DNA of 64,000 nucleotides from Bacteroidales bacterium (GTDB lineage: Bacteria > Bacteroidota > Bacteroidia > Bacteroidales > UBA932): positions 110,483 to 174,482 of the forward strand of contig JAKSJQ010000001.1 of assembly GCA_024402115.1 (NCBI GenBank), in the 5' to 3' direction. Below, piece by piece: positions 8,551 through 16,110 of the stretch (the first letter of the stretch is position 1; the number at the start of each line of letters is the position of its first letter). The notes beneath the pieces are model-generated. The model worked only from the letters and a program-made list of their open reading frames with translations, ran no database searches and had not been told where the DNA came from. The translations under genes and the position numbers were made by a program.

Positions 8551-9687
8551 ATGAAGGATACCAAGTTCGACGATATCAGACCTTACTACGAGGAGGAGAT
8601 TCCTGCCGCGATGCACCGCATTGCCGACTGTAACATCTTCCCCATCGTAGCGTCCTTCGTGTTCCCAGGAAGGGAGGTCGAGGAGATCCGTGCGATGGTG
8701 CGCAGCTTCACCACGACAGATGAATTCCAGAAGATAGTGATGTACAAGGCCCATGAGGAGATAATCAAGAATAGCACTCAGGGCTTCACCGTCACGGGTC
8801 TCGAGAAGTTGGACAAGGATAAGCCGTACCTGTTCGTTTCCAACCACAGGGATATAGTCCTGGATGCTTCTCTGCTCCAGAAGGCTTTGGTCGACCATGG
8901 TATGGAGACCAGCGAGATCACCTTCGGAGCCAACCTCATGACCACCCAGCTGGTCGTGGACATAGGAAAGTCCAACAAGATGTTCAGGGTCGAGAGGGGA
9001 GGAAACCCTAGGGAGTTCTACCTTTCTTCCGTGCATCTTTCCGAGTATATCAGGCATGCAATCACAGAGAAGAAGCAGTCGGTGTGGATCGCTCAGAGGA
9101 ACGGAAGGACCAAGGACGGAAACGACCAGACCGACCAGGGCATAGTCAAGATGTTCGGGCTCAGCCGTCCGGACGACAAGATAGAGTCGCTGGCAGAGCT
9201 GAACATAGTTCCTGTCGCCGTATCCTATGAGTGGGAGCCTTGCGACATCCTGAAGGTGCTCGAGCTCTATGAGTCCTCCAAGAGAGCCTATACCAAGAAG
9301 CCGGGCGAGGACCTGAACAGCATCATCACTGGAATCATGGCACCGAAGGGTCATGTCCATTTCAGCGTATGCGATCCTTTGGGCAGGGAGGATTTGCTTC
9401 GATACGACGGTCTTACCAGCAGCTCCTTCAACAGGGAGATCGCGGCCCTGATGGACCAGAGGATATATGCCGGGTACCATCTCTATCCGAACAACTGGAT
9501 CGCGCACGACATCCGCTATGGTCAGAAACTCCATTCCGACAGGTATACTCCCCAGCAGAAGGCGGCCTTCAGGGAGCATCTGGCGAAGCTGATGAAATAT
9601 GACAGCTATGAGCTGGAGACTCTCCGAGATCTGCTCCTGGCGATCTACTCGAATCCGGTGGACAACTGTATGAAATACAACAACTGA
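8551..9687 (+). CDS. Glycerolipid acyltransferase (PlsC/PlsB-like)
   Basis: The 378-aa protein has a central acyltransferase domain with the motif SNHRDIVLDASLL (block I), an ERGG stretch around residue 148 and block III-like IAQRNGRTKDG. The His-to-Asp spacing in NHRDIVLD differs from the standard HX4D, as in other Bacteroidetes members with NHRD. There are no convincing membrane helices. The family esterifies acyl groups onto glycerol-phosphate or similar acceptors at the inner membrane. It directly follows the CoA ligase in a two-gene unit. Which lipid it makes cannot be told from the sequence. Confidence 0.72.
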   Translation: MKDTKFDDIRPYYEEEIPAAMHRIADCNIFPIVASFVFPGREVEEIRAMVRSFTTTDEFQKIVMYKAHEEIIKNSTQGFTVTGLEKLDKDKPYLFVSNHRDIVLDASLLQKALVDHGMETSEITFGANLMTTQLVVDIGKSNKMFRVERGGNPREFYLSSVHLSEYIRHAITEKKQSVWIAQRNGRTKDGNDQTDQGIVKMFGLSRPDDKIESLAELNIVPVAVSYEWEPCDILKVLELYESSKRAYTKKPGEDLNSIITGIMAPKGHVHFSVCDPLGREDLLRYDGLTSSSFNREIAALMDQRIYAGYHLYPNNWIAHDIRYGQKLHSDRYTPQQKAAFREHLAKLMKYDSYELETLRDLLLAIYSNPVDNCMKYNN

Positions 9688-9692
9688 ACTAT

Positions 9693-11759
9693 ATGAAAAA
9701 GATTATTTGCGCAGCAGCGGCGCTGCTTATCGCTGCGGGCTCTGCATGGGCTGATGAAGGAATGTGGCTCCTTCCTCTTCTCAAGCAGATGAATGCCAAG
9801 GCTCTCGAGGAGGCGGGTTGCCGTCTCACTCCTGACCAGATCTATTCCATCAACCACTCTTCACTCAAGGATGCCATCGTCCAGTTCGGCGGCGGATGTA
9901 CCGGTGAGGTCGTTTCTGACAACGGTCTTCTCCTTACCAACCATCACTGCGGCTATGCCAGCATCCAGAAGCTCAGCTCCGTTGAGCACGACTATCTCGC
10001 AGACGGCTACTGGGCAATGAGGATGAGCGAGGAGCTCCCTGTCGACGGCCTTTCAGTGACCTTCCTCGAGAGCATGACCGACATCACCAACGTGATAGAG
10101 AAGGCTGAGAAGAAGTTCCGCAAGGAGCTCAAGGACGCTCCTAATTCAGAGGAGCTCGTACAGCAGGCTCTCGCACAGCTTTTCCAGGACCTCGTCGAGG
10201 CTGTGGAGAAGGACCAGCCTGAGTGCCATGCAGAGGTTGAGAGCTTCTACAACGAGAACGTCTACTATCTCATCGTCTACAAGACCTACACCGATATCCG
10301 TTTCGTCGGTGCACCACCTTCATCAATCGGTAAGTTCGGTGCAGATACCGACAACTGGATGTGGCCTCGTCACACCTGCGACTTCTCTATGTTCCGTATC
10401 TACGCGGACAAGAACAACAACCCTGCTCCTTACTCTAAGGACAACGTCCCTTACACTCCTAAGCAGTCCCTCAAGATCTCGCTCAAGGGTGTGCAGGAGG
10501 GTGACTACACCATGATCATGGGTTACCCTGGAACCACTACCCGTTTCCAGACTTCTCCTGAGCTCGAGCAGCAGATCCGCACCAACGACATCCGCATCGC
10601 AGCCCGTACCGTACGTCAGGACATCATGATGGACTACATGCTCGCAGATCCTGCAGTGAAGATCCAGTATGCAAGCAAGTACTCAAGCAGCTCTAACGGC
10701 TGGAAGAAGTGGCAGGGCATGAAGCTCGCTTTCGATAAGCTCGGAATCATCGAGCGTACCGAGCAGCAGGAGGCAGAGTTCTCGGCATGGGCAGCAGCAA
10801 AGCCTAAGCGCCAGGAGGCATACGGCTCAGCAATCCCAGCTCTCAAGAAGGGTATTCTCGACGCACGCGTGAACCACGAGGCGTTCACCCTCGCTTACGA
10901 GTCTCTCTACCAGATCGAGCTCGTGCAGATGGCGACCATCGCTAAGTCTGGTCGTCTCGACAGGCTCGAGCCTCTTTACAAGGACTATTGCGCTGCACTC
11001 GACAGGGATGAGGCTAAGGCTCTCGTCGCTTTCTACAAGGCACACTCACTTCCTGAGTACGCATTCGACTGCGACATCGACATCGATGAGATGTTCGACA
11101 AGACCGTCATCACTTCATGGGAGAAGCTCTCTGCAGCTGATTCCACCACCATCGCAAACGATCCTGCAGTGGCATTCGCAAATGCTGCCATGGAGATCGT
11201 ATATGGCACATACTACATCGACCGCGCTCCAAACCCTGAGTTCGACGCTGCCCAGAAGGCTTACACCGCTGGTCTCCTCGAGTGGAGAAAGGGTCAGCCA
11301 AGCTACCCTGACGCAAACTTCACCATGCGTCTGACCTATGGTCACGTGATGCCTTACTCTCCTAAGGACGCAGTGCTCTACCGCCACTACACCACTCTCG
11401 ACGGAGTGATGGAGAAGGAAGATCCTGACAACTGGGAGTTCGTGGTTCCTGCTAAGCTCAAGGAGCTCTGGAAGGCAAAGGACTATGGCCAGTATGCAAT
11501 GCCTAACGGCCAGATGCCTGCTTGCTTCCTCAGCAACAACGACATCACCGGCGGTAACTCCGGCAGCCCTGTCATGAACGCGGACGGTGAGCTCCTCGGC
11601 CTCGCATTCGACGGCAACTGGGAGTCAATGTCAAGCGACGTGATGTTCGAGCCAGACCTTCAGAGATGTATCAACGTGGACATCCGCTATGTCCTCTTCA
11701 TCATCGACAAGTTCGGTGGAGCCGGCTGGCTCATCGATGAAATGAATCTCGTCAAGTAA
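9693..11759 (+). CDS. S46 family dipeptidyl-peptidase, DPP7-type
   Basis: The 688-aa protein has a signal peptide (MKKIICAAAALLIAAGSAWA) and the complete S46 architecture: a chymotrypsin-like double barrel interrupted by a helical domain. The catalytic histidine lies in LLTNHHCGYASIQ and the serine in GGNSGSPVMNADG. S46 enzymes remove dipeptides from the N-terminus of peptides in the periplasm. Eighteen residues after the catalytic serine the sequence reads FDGNWE, with glycine at the position that is arginine in acidic-specific DPP11; this predicts a DPP7-like preference for hydrophobic P1 residues. The last codon overlaps the next ATG (TAATG), so it is coupled to the Mrp gene. The codon choice is strongly biased, suggesting high expression. 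Confidence 0.88.
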   Translation: MKKIICAAAALLIAAGSAWADEGMWLLPLLKQMNAKALEEAGCRLTPDQIYSINHSSLKDAIVQFGGGCTGEVVSDNGLLLTNHHCGYASIQKLSSVEHDYLADGYWAMRMSEELPVDGLSVTFLESMTDITNVIEKAEKKFRKELKDAPNSEELVQQALAQLFQDLVEAVEKDQPECHAEVESFYNENVYYLIVYKTYTDIRFVGAPPSSIGKFGADTDNWMWPRHTCDFSMFRIYADKNNNPAPYSKDNVPYTPKQSLKISLKGVQEGDYTMIMGYPGTTTRFQTSPELEQQIRTNDIRIAARTVRQDIMMDYMLADPAVKIQYASKYSSSSNGWKKWQGMKLAFDKLGIIERTEQQEAEFSAWAAAKPKRQEAYGSAIPALKKGILDARVNHEAFTLAYESLYQIELVQMATIAKSGRLDRLEPLYKDYCAALDRDEAKALVAFYKAHSLPEYAFDCDIDIDEMFDKTVITSWEKLSAADSTTIANDPAVAFANAAMEIVYGTYYIDRAPNPEFDAAQKAYTAGLLEWRKGQPSYPDANFTMRLTYGHVMPYSPKDAVLYRHYTTLDGVMEKEDPDNWEFVVPAKLKELWKAKDYGQYAMPNGQMPACFLSNNDITGGNSGSPVMNADGELLGLAFDGNWESMSSDVMFEPDLQRCINVDIRYVLFIIDKFGGAGWLIDEMNLVK

Positions 11760-12820
11760 TGGAAGTAAACGAAATCAAGAAATACCTTGCCGAGGTGCAG
11801 CATCCTGCAAAGGGTGACAAGGACATCGTGGCCCTCGGCATGGTTGAGAATATCGTGATCACGGAGGGGAAGGTCGAGGTGACCCTCGCTTTCCCTAAGC
11901 ACCGTGATCCTCTCGCTGAGTATCTCATCGGCAGCACAAAGGCTTCCCTCTACCGCAACTGCCCCAAGGGCACTGAGGTTGAGGTGAAGACCATCGTGAA
12001 GGATGAGGCTCCTAAGAAGAAACCAGGTCTCGACCTCGGAACTGAGGAGATAGAGAATGTGAAGCACATCATAGGAATCGCTTCCGGAAAGGGCGGCGTC
12101 GGCAAGTCAACCGTAGCCGTGAACCTCGCAGTGGCTCTTGCCCGCATGGGATATCGCGTAGGTCTTGCGGATGCTGATGTCTATGGTCCTTCAGTGCCTA
12201 AGATGACCGGCACCGAGGGCGCCGAGCCAGAGGCTTACCAGGAGGGTGAGAAGGAAGTGATCATGCCTATCGAGAAGTACGGCGTGAAGTGGATGTCAAT
12301 AGGCTATTTCGCAAGACCTGAGCAGGCGCTCATCTGGCGTGGCCCTATGGCATGCAATGCTCTCAAGCAGATGATACTCCAGGTTCGCTGGGGTGAGCTT
12401 GATTTCCTTCTGATCGATATGCCTCCGGGAACGGGCGACATCCATATCAGCCTTGTCCATGACATTCCTCTCGAGGGCGCCGTCATCGTCAGCACTCCTC
12501 AGGCAGTGGCTCTCGCCGATGTCGAGAAGGGCGTGAACATGTTCCGTAACGAGAACGTGAACAAGCCTATCTTCGGTCTCGTGGAGAACATGGCATGGTT
12601 CACTCCGGAGGAGCTTCCGCAGAACAGGTACTATATCTTCGGAAAGGACGGCGGCCAGATGATGGCGGACAAGTACGAGATTCCTCTTCTCGGTCAGGTC
12701 CCTATCGTCCAGAGCATCAGGGAAGGCGGAGACTCCGGCGAACCGGCAGCTCTCTCGTCTCGTCCTGACGGCCTCGCTTTCCTCGAGATTGCCGGCAAGC
12801 TCGCCGGCATGCTCGGCTAG
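11759..12820 (+). CDS. Mrp/NBP35-type iron-sulfur cluster carrier ATPase
   Basis: The 353-aa protein has an N-terminal MIP18-like domain (about residues 1-85), a short linker, then a P-loop ATPase with the deviant Walker A GKGGVGKST and the switch DADVYGPSVPKM. The family assembles and transfers Fe-S clusters in the cytoplasm. The conserved CxxC of canonical Mrp/ApbC, normally after ENMS, is absent: the region reads VENMAWFTPEELPQNRYYIFG. I believe Bacteroidetes homologues share this variant, so it may bind clusters differently. It starts inside the stop of the S46 peptidase gene. Confidence 0.88.
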   Translation: MEVNEIKKYLAEVQHPAKGDKDIVALGMVENIVITEGKVEVTLAFPKHRDPLAEYLIGSTKASLYRNCPKGTEVEVKTIVKDEAPKKKPGLDLGTEEIENVKHIIGIASGKGGVGKSTVAVNLAVALARMGYRVGLADADVYGPSVPKMTGTEGAEPEAYQEGEKEVIMPIEKYGVKWMSIGYFARPEQALIWRGPMACNALKQMILQVRWGELDFLLIDMPPGTGDIHISLVHDIPLEGAVIVSTPQAVALADVEKGVNMFRNENVNKPIFGLVENMAWFTPEELPQNRYYIFGKDGGQMMADKYEIPLLGQVPIVQSIREGGDSGEPAALSSRPDGLAFLEIAGKLAGMLG

Positions 12821-12887
12821 CGGAATCCCACAGTTCCGTCTGACATAATCTCACAGGTTCGTCTGGCGGAATCCCACATGAATACCT

Positions 12888-12919
12888 GAGCCCGGACACG
12901 CATCACCGTGCCCGGGCTC
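12888..12919 (+). terminator. Hairpin after the Mrp gene
   Basis: A GC-rich stem GAGCCCGG-A-CACG pairs with CGTG-C-CCGGGCTC around a 6-nt loop, with one A/C mismatch, about 70 bp after the Mrp stop. No T-run follows, so it may be a weak or factor-assisted terminator. Just upstream at 12820-12880 there are short imperfect repeats of the type (C/T)TCACA, TTCGTCTG and GGAATCCCACA. Confidence 0.4.
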
Positions 12920-13063
12920 TGCTGCGTTACGGGCATATCGCCTTCCTCTGCTTAAGTCAAGCGCAAGCGAGCCGTCCCATCGAGCTCGGCGCAGCGCTTG
13001 ATATTCAGCCGCCGGAGATACTCCATTCCGGCGGCGGTGGCACTGCTGCCATGGCAGCAGGTC

Positions 13064-13177
13064 TCTATCTAGGGATGTTTTTTTGAAAAATGCCACGAGA
13101 TAGGAGTGAAAAGCCGCAAAAACGCAGAAATGCCTTCTATCTAGGGATGTTTTGCGGGAGAATGCCACGAGATAGGA
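13064..13177. repeat. Two 42-nt direct repeats with internal inverted ends
   Basis: Copies at 13064-13105 and 13136-13177 (72-bp period) share TCTATCTAGGGATGTTTT at the left and AATGCCACGAGATAGGA at the right and differ only in the middle (TTTGAA versus GCGGGAG type). CTATCT and AGATAG at the ends are inverted, so each copy could form a stem. Confidence 0.75.
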
Positions 13178-13201
13178 TCAGCCTTGCCGTGGAATGCCGT
13201 C

Positions 13202-13282
13202 GCGGGAGCGGCAGAATGCAGATCGGCTGCGCTCCGCTCCGCCGACCCTGGTCCGGGCAAATGCATTCTGCCCGCTTCCCGC
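13202..13282. repeat. Long imperfect inverted repeat
   Basis: GCGGGAGCGGCAGAATGCA at 13202-13220 faces TGCATTCTGCCCGCTTCCCGC at 13262-13282. The arms pair over about 19 bp with small bulges, around a GC-rich 41-nt loop. Confidence 0.7.
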
Positions 13283-13368
13283 AACGCCTTCCTCATTGCC
13301 GTGCACTGTTCTCGGATGTGTCACCTCGCCGTATCATGTTGCGAGGTGCAAAAACAGATATTTCCTGT

Positions 13369-13520
13369 AACCCGAAAATCGGAGTGCACACGAGCATGCC
13401 CTACAGGCCTCTATATTGCCGCCTAGTGTACGCTCCGCGACGATTTTGGCTGGGAGCGCACGGCAATCGGCTCTGGACGTGCTTCTGTGGCGCATCAGTG
13501 TGCGCTCCGAATTTCGGGTT
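13369..13520. repeat. Nested palindromic repeat family
   Basis: The 23-nt arm 13369-13391 (CCCGAAAATCGGAGTGCACAC core) is the inverse of 13498-13520 with two mismatches. Inside, GTGTACGCTCC (from 13427) faces GGAGCGCAC (from 13453). All arms are versions of one GTGYRCGCTCCGA unit, so the block looks like a compound REP/MITE-like element. Confidence 0.65.
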
Positions 13521-13717
13521 GTTCAATGACGGAGGCAGCAGGACTAATATATGGGGTACCAGAGCAGATGAGGGGCAGATGCCGTCAGCCGGCCCAAGAT
13601 GGACTGACAGACATCCATAAAAGGCGAAATACAGACGGTCGGAAGTGAATTGTCAAACTTTCAAGAATAATATCGCTGATTATCAGTTGGTTATGACTGT
13701 TGAAATAAAACTTCTTT

Positions 13718-13749
13718 TTTGGTGTTTCCCATTCTTTTACAGAACTTTG
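13718..13749 (+). promoter_or_regulatory. Bacteroidetes-type promoter for the LuxR-like regulator
   Basis: TTTG at 13718-13721, then 20 nt, then GAACTTTG at 13742-13749 (consensus TAnnTTTG). Its position places the transcript start upstream of ATG 13773, which argues against the longer frame starting at 13719. Confidence 0.6.
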
Positions 13750-13772
13750 CAAGTGTAAAAACCAACACAGCC

Positions 13773-14807
13773 ATGAAAAACAATCAGATCAAAAATTTGG
13801 TGTTCCTGGAGAACATTCTCCTTATAATCAGTATCGCTCTGTCATTATTTCATATAAAAGGACCTTGGGGTGTCCTCTTGGGATTCGGCTTCATTCTGTT
13901 CAACTTCTGGTATTTCTTCTGGGAGACCAAGAATCCGCAGCCGGAATTCGACTTTATGGAAAAAGACAACTTCCCGATCATCCTCGGAGCCCTGGCCGGG
14001 CCTGTTGCCGCTCTTTTCCTGCTTGAGGGAGAGACCAGGGACACCGCTCTCCCATTCATGGCGCTGATCTTTTTCCTCGGCCTTGTCTGGGCTGCCCTCT
14101 GGTATATCAAGGGTGATTTCAAAGGAAAATCCATCTCTCGGATCATCTTCGATTCTTTACACCTGTCACCGGTGATCAACTTGTTCCTCATCTTCTTCTG
14201 TGTCTATGACATTGAGACCGGCACCATCGCTTCGGGGATCTGGCACTATGTTCTCGCTGGAGTTTTCACGCTGGACCTTGTACGTGGCCTGGTCAGGCTT
14301 CCGAAGGATATTGCCGAGGCGAAAGCCGTGTCAGAGGAGTTCTACAGGAGCTTGAAAGAGGAAAAGGAAGAACTTGACAAGGCCGCCTCAAAGGTAGACG
14401 TGATAGACCCGGGAGTGAAGGACCTGCTGGATGAGCGCATCGCGCTGATCGACAAGATTCTGATCGACAAGATGTCCGGGACGTCAATGAGCGGCAAGGC
14501 CATTGCGAAAGAAATCGAGAACATGACTGCCGACAGGGACTCATTCATCAGGTCACTCGGACTGTTATATTCTGTCAATCATCCGCAGGCCATAAGAAAG
14601 CTCAAGGAATATGAGCTGACAGAAGAGGAGATCGGCTTGTGCTGCCTCTATTATCTGGGATATTCCGGCAAAGAGGTGAAGGAGATCTCACGGTCATCAA
14701 TGATATATCACATGAACAGCACCATCCGTCAGAAGATAGGGCTCAAGTCAAACGAGATGAATCTTTCGACTTATATGAAGCAGCTGTTCGGAAACCAGAT
14801 TCAGTAA
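13773..14807 (+). CDS. Membrane-anchored LuxR-type HTH protein
   Basis: The protein (344 aa from ATG 13773) begins with several hydrophobic helices (about residues 8-60, 75-115, 125-185). A charged coiled-coil-like region follows (EEFYRSLKEEKEELDKA), and the last 65 residues fit a LuxR/CsgD-type helix-turn-helix: YELTEEEIGLCCLYYLGYSGKEVKEISRSS with the recognition part around SSMIYHMNSTIRQKIG. Membrane-bound regulators with a C-terminal LuxR-like HTH are common in Bacteroidetes and may sense envelope or ligand signals. The longer start at 13719 lies within the promoter and is rejected. The gene stands alone and its targets are unknown. Confidence 0.6.
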   Translation: MKNNQIKNLVFLENILLIISIALSLFHIKGPWGVLLGFGFILFNFWYFFWETKNPQPEFDFMEKDNFPIILGALAGPVAALFLLEGETRDTALPFMALIFFLGLVWAALWYIKGDFKGKSISRIIFDSLHLSPVINLFLIFFCVYDIETGTIASGIWHYVLAGVFTLDLVRGLVRLPKDIAEAKAVSEEFYRSLKEEKEELDKAASKVDVIDPGVKDLLDERIALIDKILIDKMSGTSMSGKAIAKEIENMTADRDSFIRSLGLLYSVNHPQAIRKLKEYELTEEEIGLCCLYYLGYSGKEVKEISRSSMIYHMNSTIRQKIGLKSNEMNLSTYMKQLFGNQIQ

Positions 14808-14921
14808 TACCAGACTCAGCAGAGCCTTCCCGGTTCACAAGAATTGGCACGAACGGCAGGAATCCGCGATTTTTTGTACTTCGTGGCTCGAAAAACAGCG
14901 AAAACCCCATAAAACCTGTCT

Positions 14922-14955
14922 CGAGCGACAAAAATCAGCCGATTTTTGTCGCTCG
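14922..14955. repeat. Perfect 15-bp stem-loop
   Basis: CGAGCGACAAAAATC at 14922-14936 and GATTTTTGTCGCTCG at 14941-14955 pair perfectly around the loop AGCC. It lies 115 bp after the LuxR-like gene and could act as a terminator only in part, because the T-run is inside the stem. Confidence 0.7.
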
Positions 14956-14996
14956 CGTCATTCATGATGCCGTTTGGACTCGGGGGGTATACAACG

Positions 14997-15023
14997 AAAA
15001 AAGCCTCTCATTTCTGAGAGGCT

Positions 15024-15024
<1 letters not shown>
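14997..15024 (-). terminator. Rho-independent terminator of tRNA-Gly
   Basis: Read on the minus strand, AAGCCTCTCA pairs with TGAGAGGCTT around a 4-nt loop and is followed by a T-run (plus-strand A-run 14997-15002). It begins at the tRNA 3' end. Confidence 0.85.
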
Positions 15025-15099
<75 letters not shown>

Positions 15100-15231
15100 A
15101 TTGCCGTTGTTTGGGATTGCAAAAGTAGGCAATAAATTTTATTCTGCAAATTATTTTTTAAAAAAATTAGCATTTTGCAGAAAACGGTAGCGAGAGTGTC
15201 CCTTGCGTGGTAGGAATTGAATCAAATAGGG

Positions 15232-15262
15232 ATTGTATAATTGCAGGAATCTCATAACTTTG
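15232..15262 (+). promoter_or_regulatory. Promoter of the DUF5020/NCS2 operon
   Basis: ATTG at 15232-15235, a 19-nt spacer and a perfect -7 box TAACTTTG at 15255-15262, 35 nt upstream of ATG 15297. Confidence 0.75.
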
Positions 15263-15296
15263 TCTATCAGATGAAATGATTCAAAATCCAGATATT

Positions 15297-16100
15297 ATGA
15301 AAAAGTTTGTTTTCTCAATCGCAGCCGTTCTTTTCGGCCTGGCATCTTTCCAGCTCAATGCTCAGACGAACATCCAGCTCCATTACGACTTCGGCCGTGC
15401 AATCTACCACAAGGTAGGAGGCAAGGATCTCTCGAAGACCGGTGCCAACCGCCAGTACCTCACCACCACCGTTGAGCACTTCAACGCAGACAAGTACGGC
15501 AGCAACTTCTTCTTCATCGACCTTGACTTCGTAAATGACCCGACAGGCGCAGGCAAGTGGGCAGGCGTACGCGGAGCATATACCGAGATTTCACGAGAGC
15601 TCTGCTTCTGGGGAGACACCAAGCTCGCAGGACTCTCAGCACATATCGAGTACAACGGCGGTCTCGACAGATACAGCGGCACTTATGACTCTGCATATCT
15701 CGTCGGCCCGACATACTCTATCCACAACTCTGACTATACCTTCACAGCTTCGCTCTCAGCCCTCTACAAGGCTATTCCGAAGAACGTGAAGAACGCCCAT
15801 AACTTCCAGATTACCACCGTTTGGAACTACCACTTCTGCAACGACATGTTCCTCTTCAGCGGATTTGCCGATATCTGGCAGGAGAACCGCCCATGGCAGA
15901 TGGGAGCAAAGGGTGACAAGGACGGTGACGGAACCGACTTCATCTTCATCTCTGAGCCTCAGTTCTGGTTCAACCTCCACGCCCTCAAGGGTCTCGAGAA
16001 CTTCAACGCCAGCATCGGTACCGAGGTCGAGCTCAGCAACAACTTCCTTGGCGTAGGCTTCTATGCCTGCCCAACCATCGCCGTGAAGTATACTTTCTAA
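15297..16100 (+). CDS. DUF5020 outer-membrane channel (Tsx-like)
   Basis: The protein (267 aa from ATG 15297) starts with the signal peptide MKKFVFSIAAVLFGLASFQLNAQ and continues as a beta-rich barrel: LHYDFGRAIY, repeated aromatic strands and a C-terminal PTIAVKYTF ending in phenylalanine, typical of outer-membrane proteins. The sequence matches the DUF5020 family, related to the nucleoside channel Tsx. An ATG at 15276 would add seven non-signal residues. Ten nt downstream lies an NCS2-type nucleobase permease, so the pair plausibly forms an outer- and inner-membrane route for nucleosides or nucleobases; that is inferred from family and operon. Confidence 0.8.
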   Translation: MKKFVFSIAAVLFGLASFQLNAQTNIQLHYDFGRAIYHKVGGKDLSKTGANRQYLTTTVEHFNADKYGSNFFFIDLDFVNDPTGAGKWAGVRGAYTEISRELCFWGDTKLAGLSAHIEYNGGLDRYSGTYDSAYLVGPTYSIHNSDYTFTASLSALYKAIPKNVKNAHNFQITTVWNYHFCNDMFLFSGFADIWQENRPWQMGAKGDKDGDGTDFIFISEPQFWFNLHALKGLENFNASIGTEVELSNNFLGVGFYACPTIAVKYTF

Positions 16101-16110
16101 TCGCAGATTT

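Larger units (their letters stand above)
12821..13772. repeat. Gene-free repeat-dense interval
   Basis: About 950 bp without a convincing gene. The open frames here encode only low-complexity peptides that track the repeats. The interval packs several unrelated repeats: a hairpin (12888-12919), two 42-nt copies (13064-13177), a 19-bp inverted repeat (13202-13282), a short CACCTCGC/GCGAGGTG hairpin (13322-13348) and a nested GTGTGCGCTCCGA palindrome family (13369-13520). The final 150 bp become AT-rich and contain the promoter of the next gene. It looks like a landing site for small non-coding repeats. Confidence 0.6.

Noticed and set aside
12851..13168. 105-aa minus-strand frame with KTSLDR twice
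   Set aside because: Also a translation of the same 42-nt repeat.
13064..13177. CRISPR array
   Set aside because: Only two copies with variable centres inside the repeat rather than unique spacers between identical repeats; no cas genes nearby.
13090..13620. 176-aa open frame with repeated MPRDR motif
   Set aside because: The repeated peptide comes from the 42-nt DNA repeat; the rest follows palindromes and shows no protein-like pattern.
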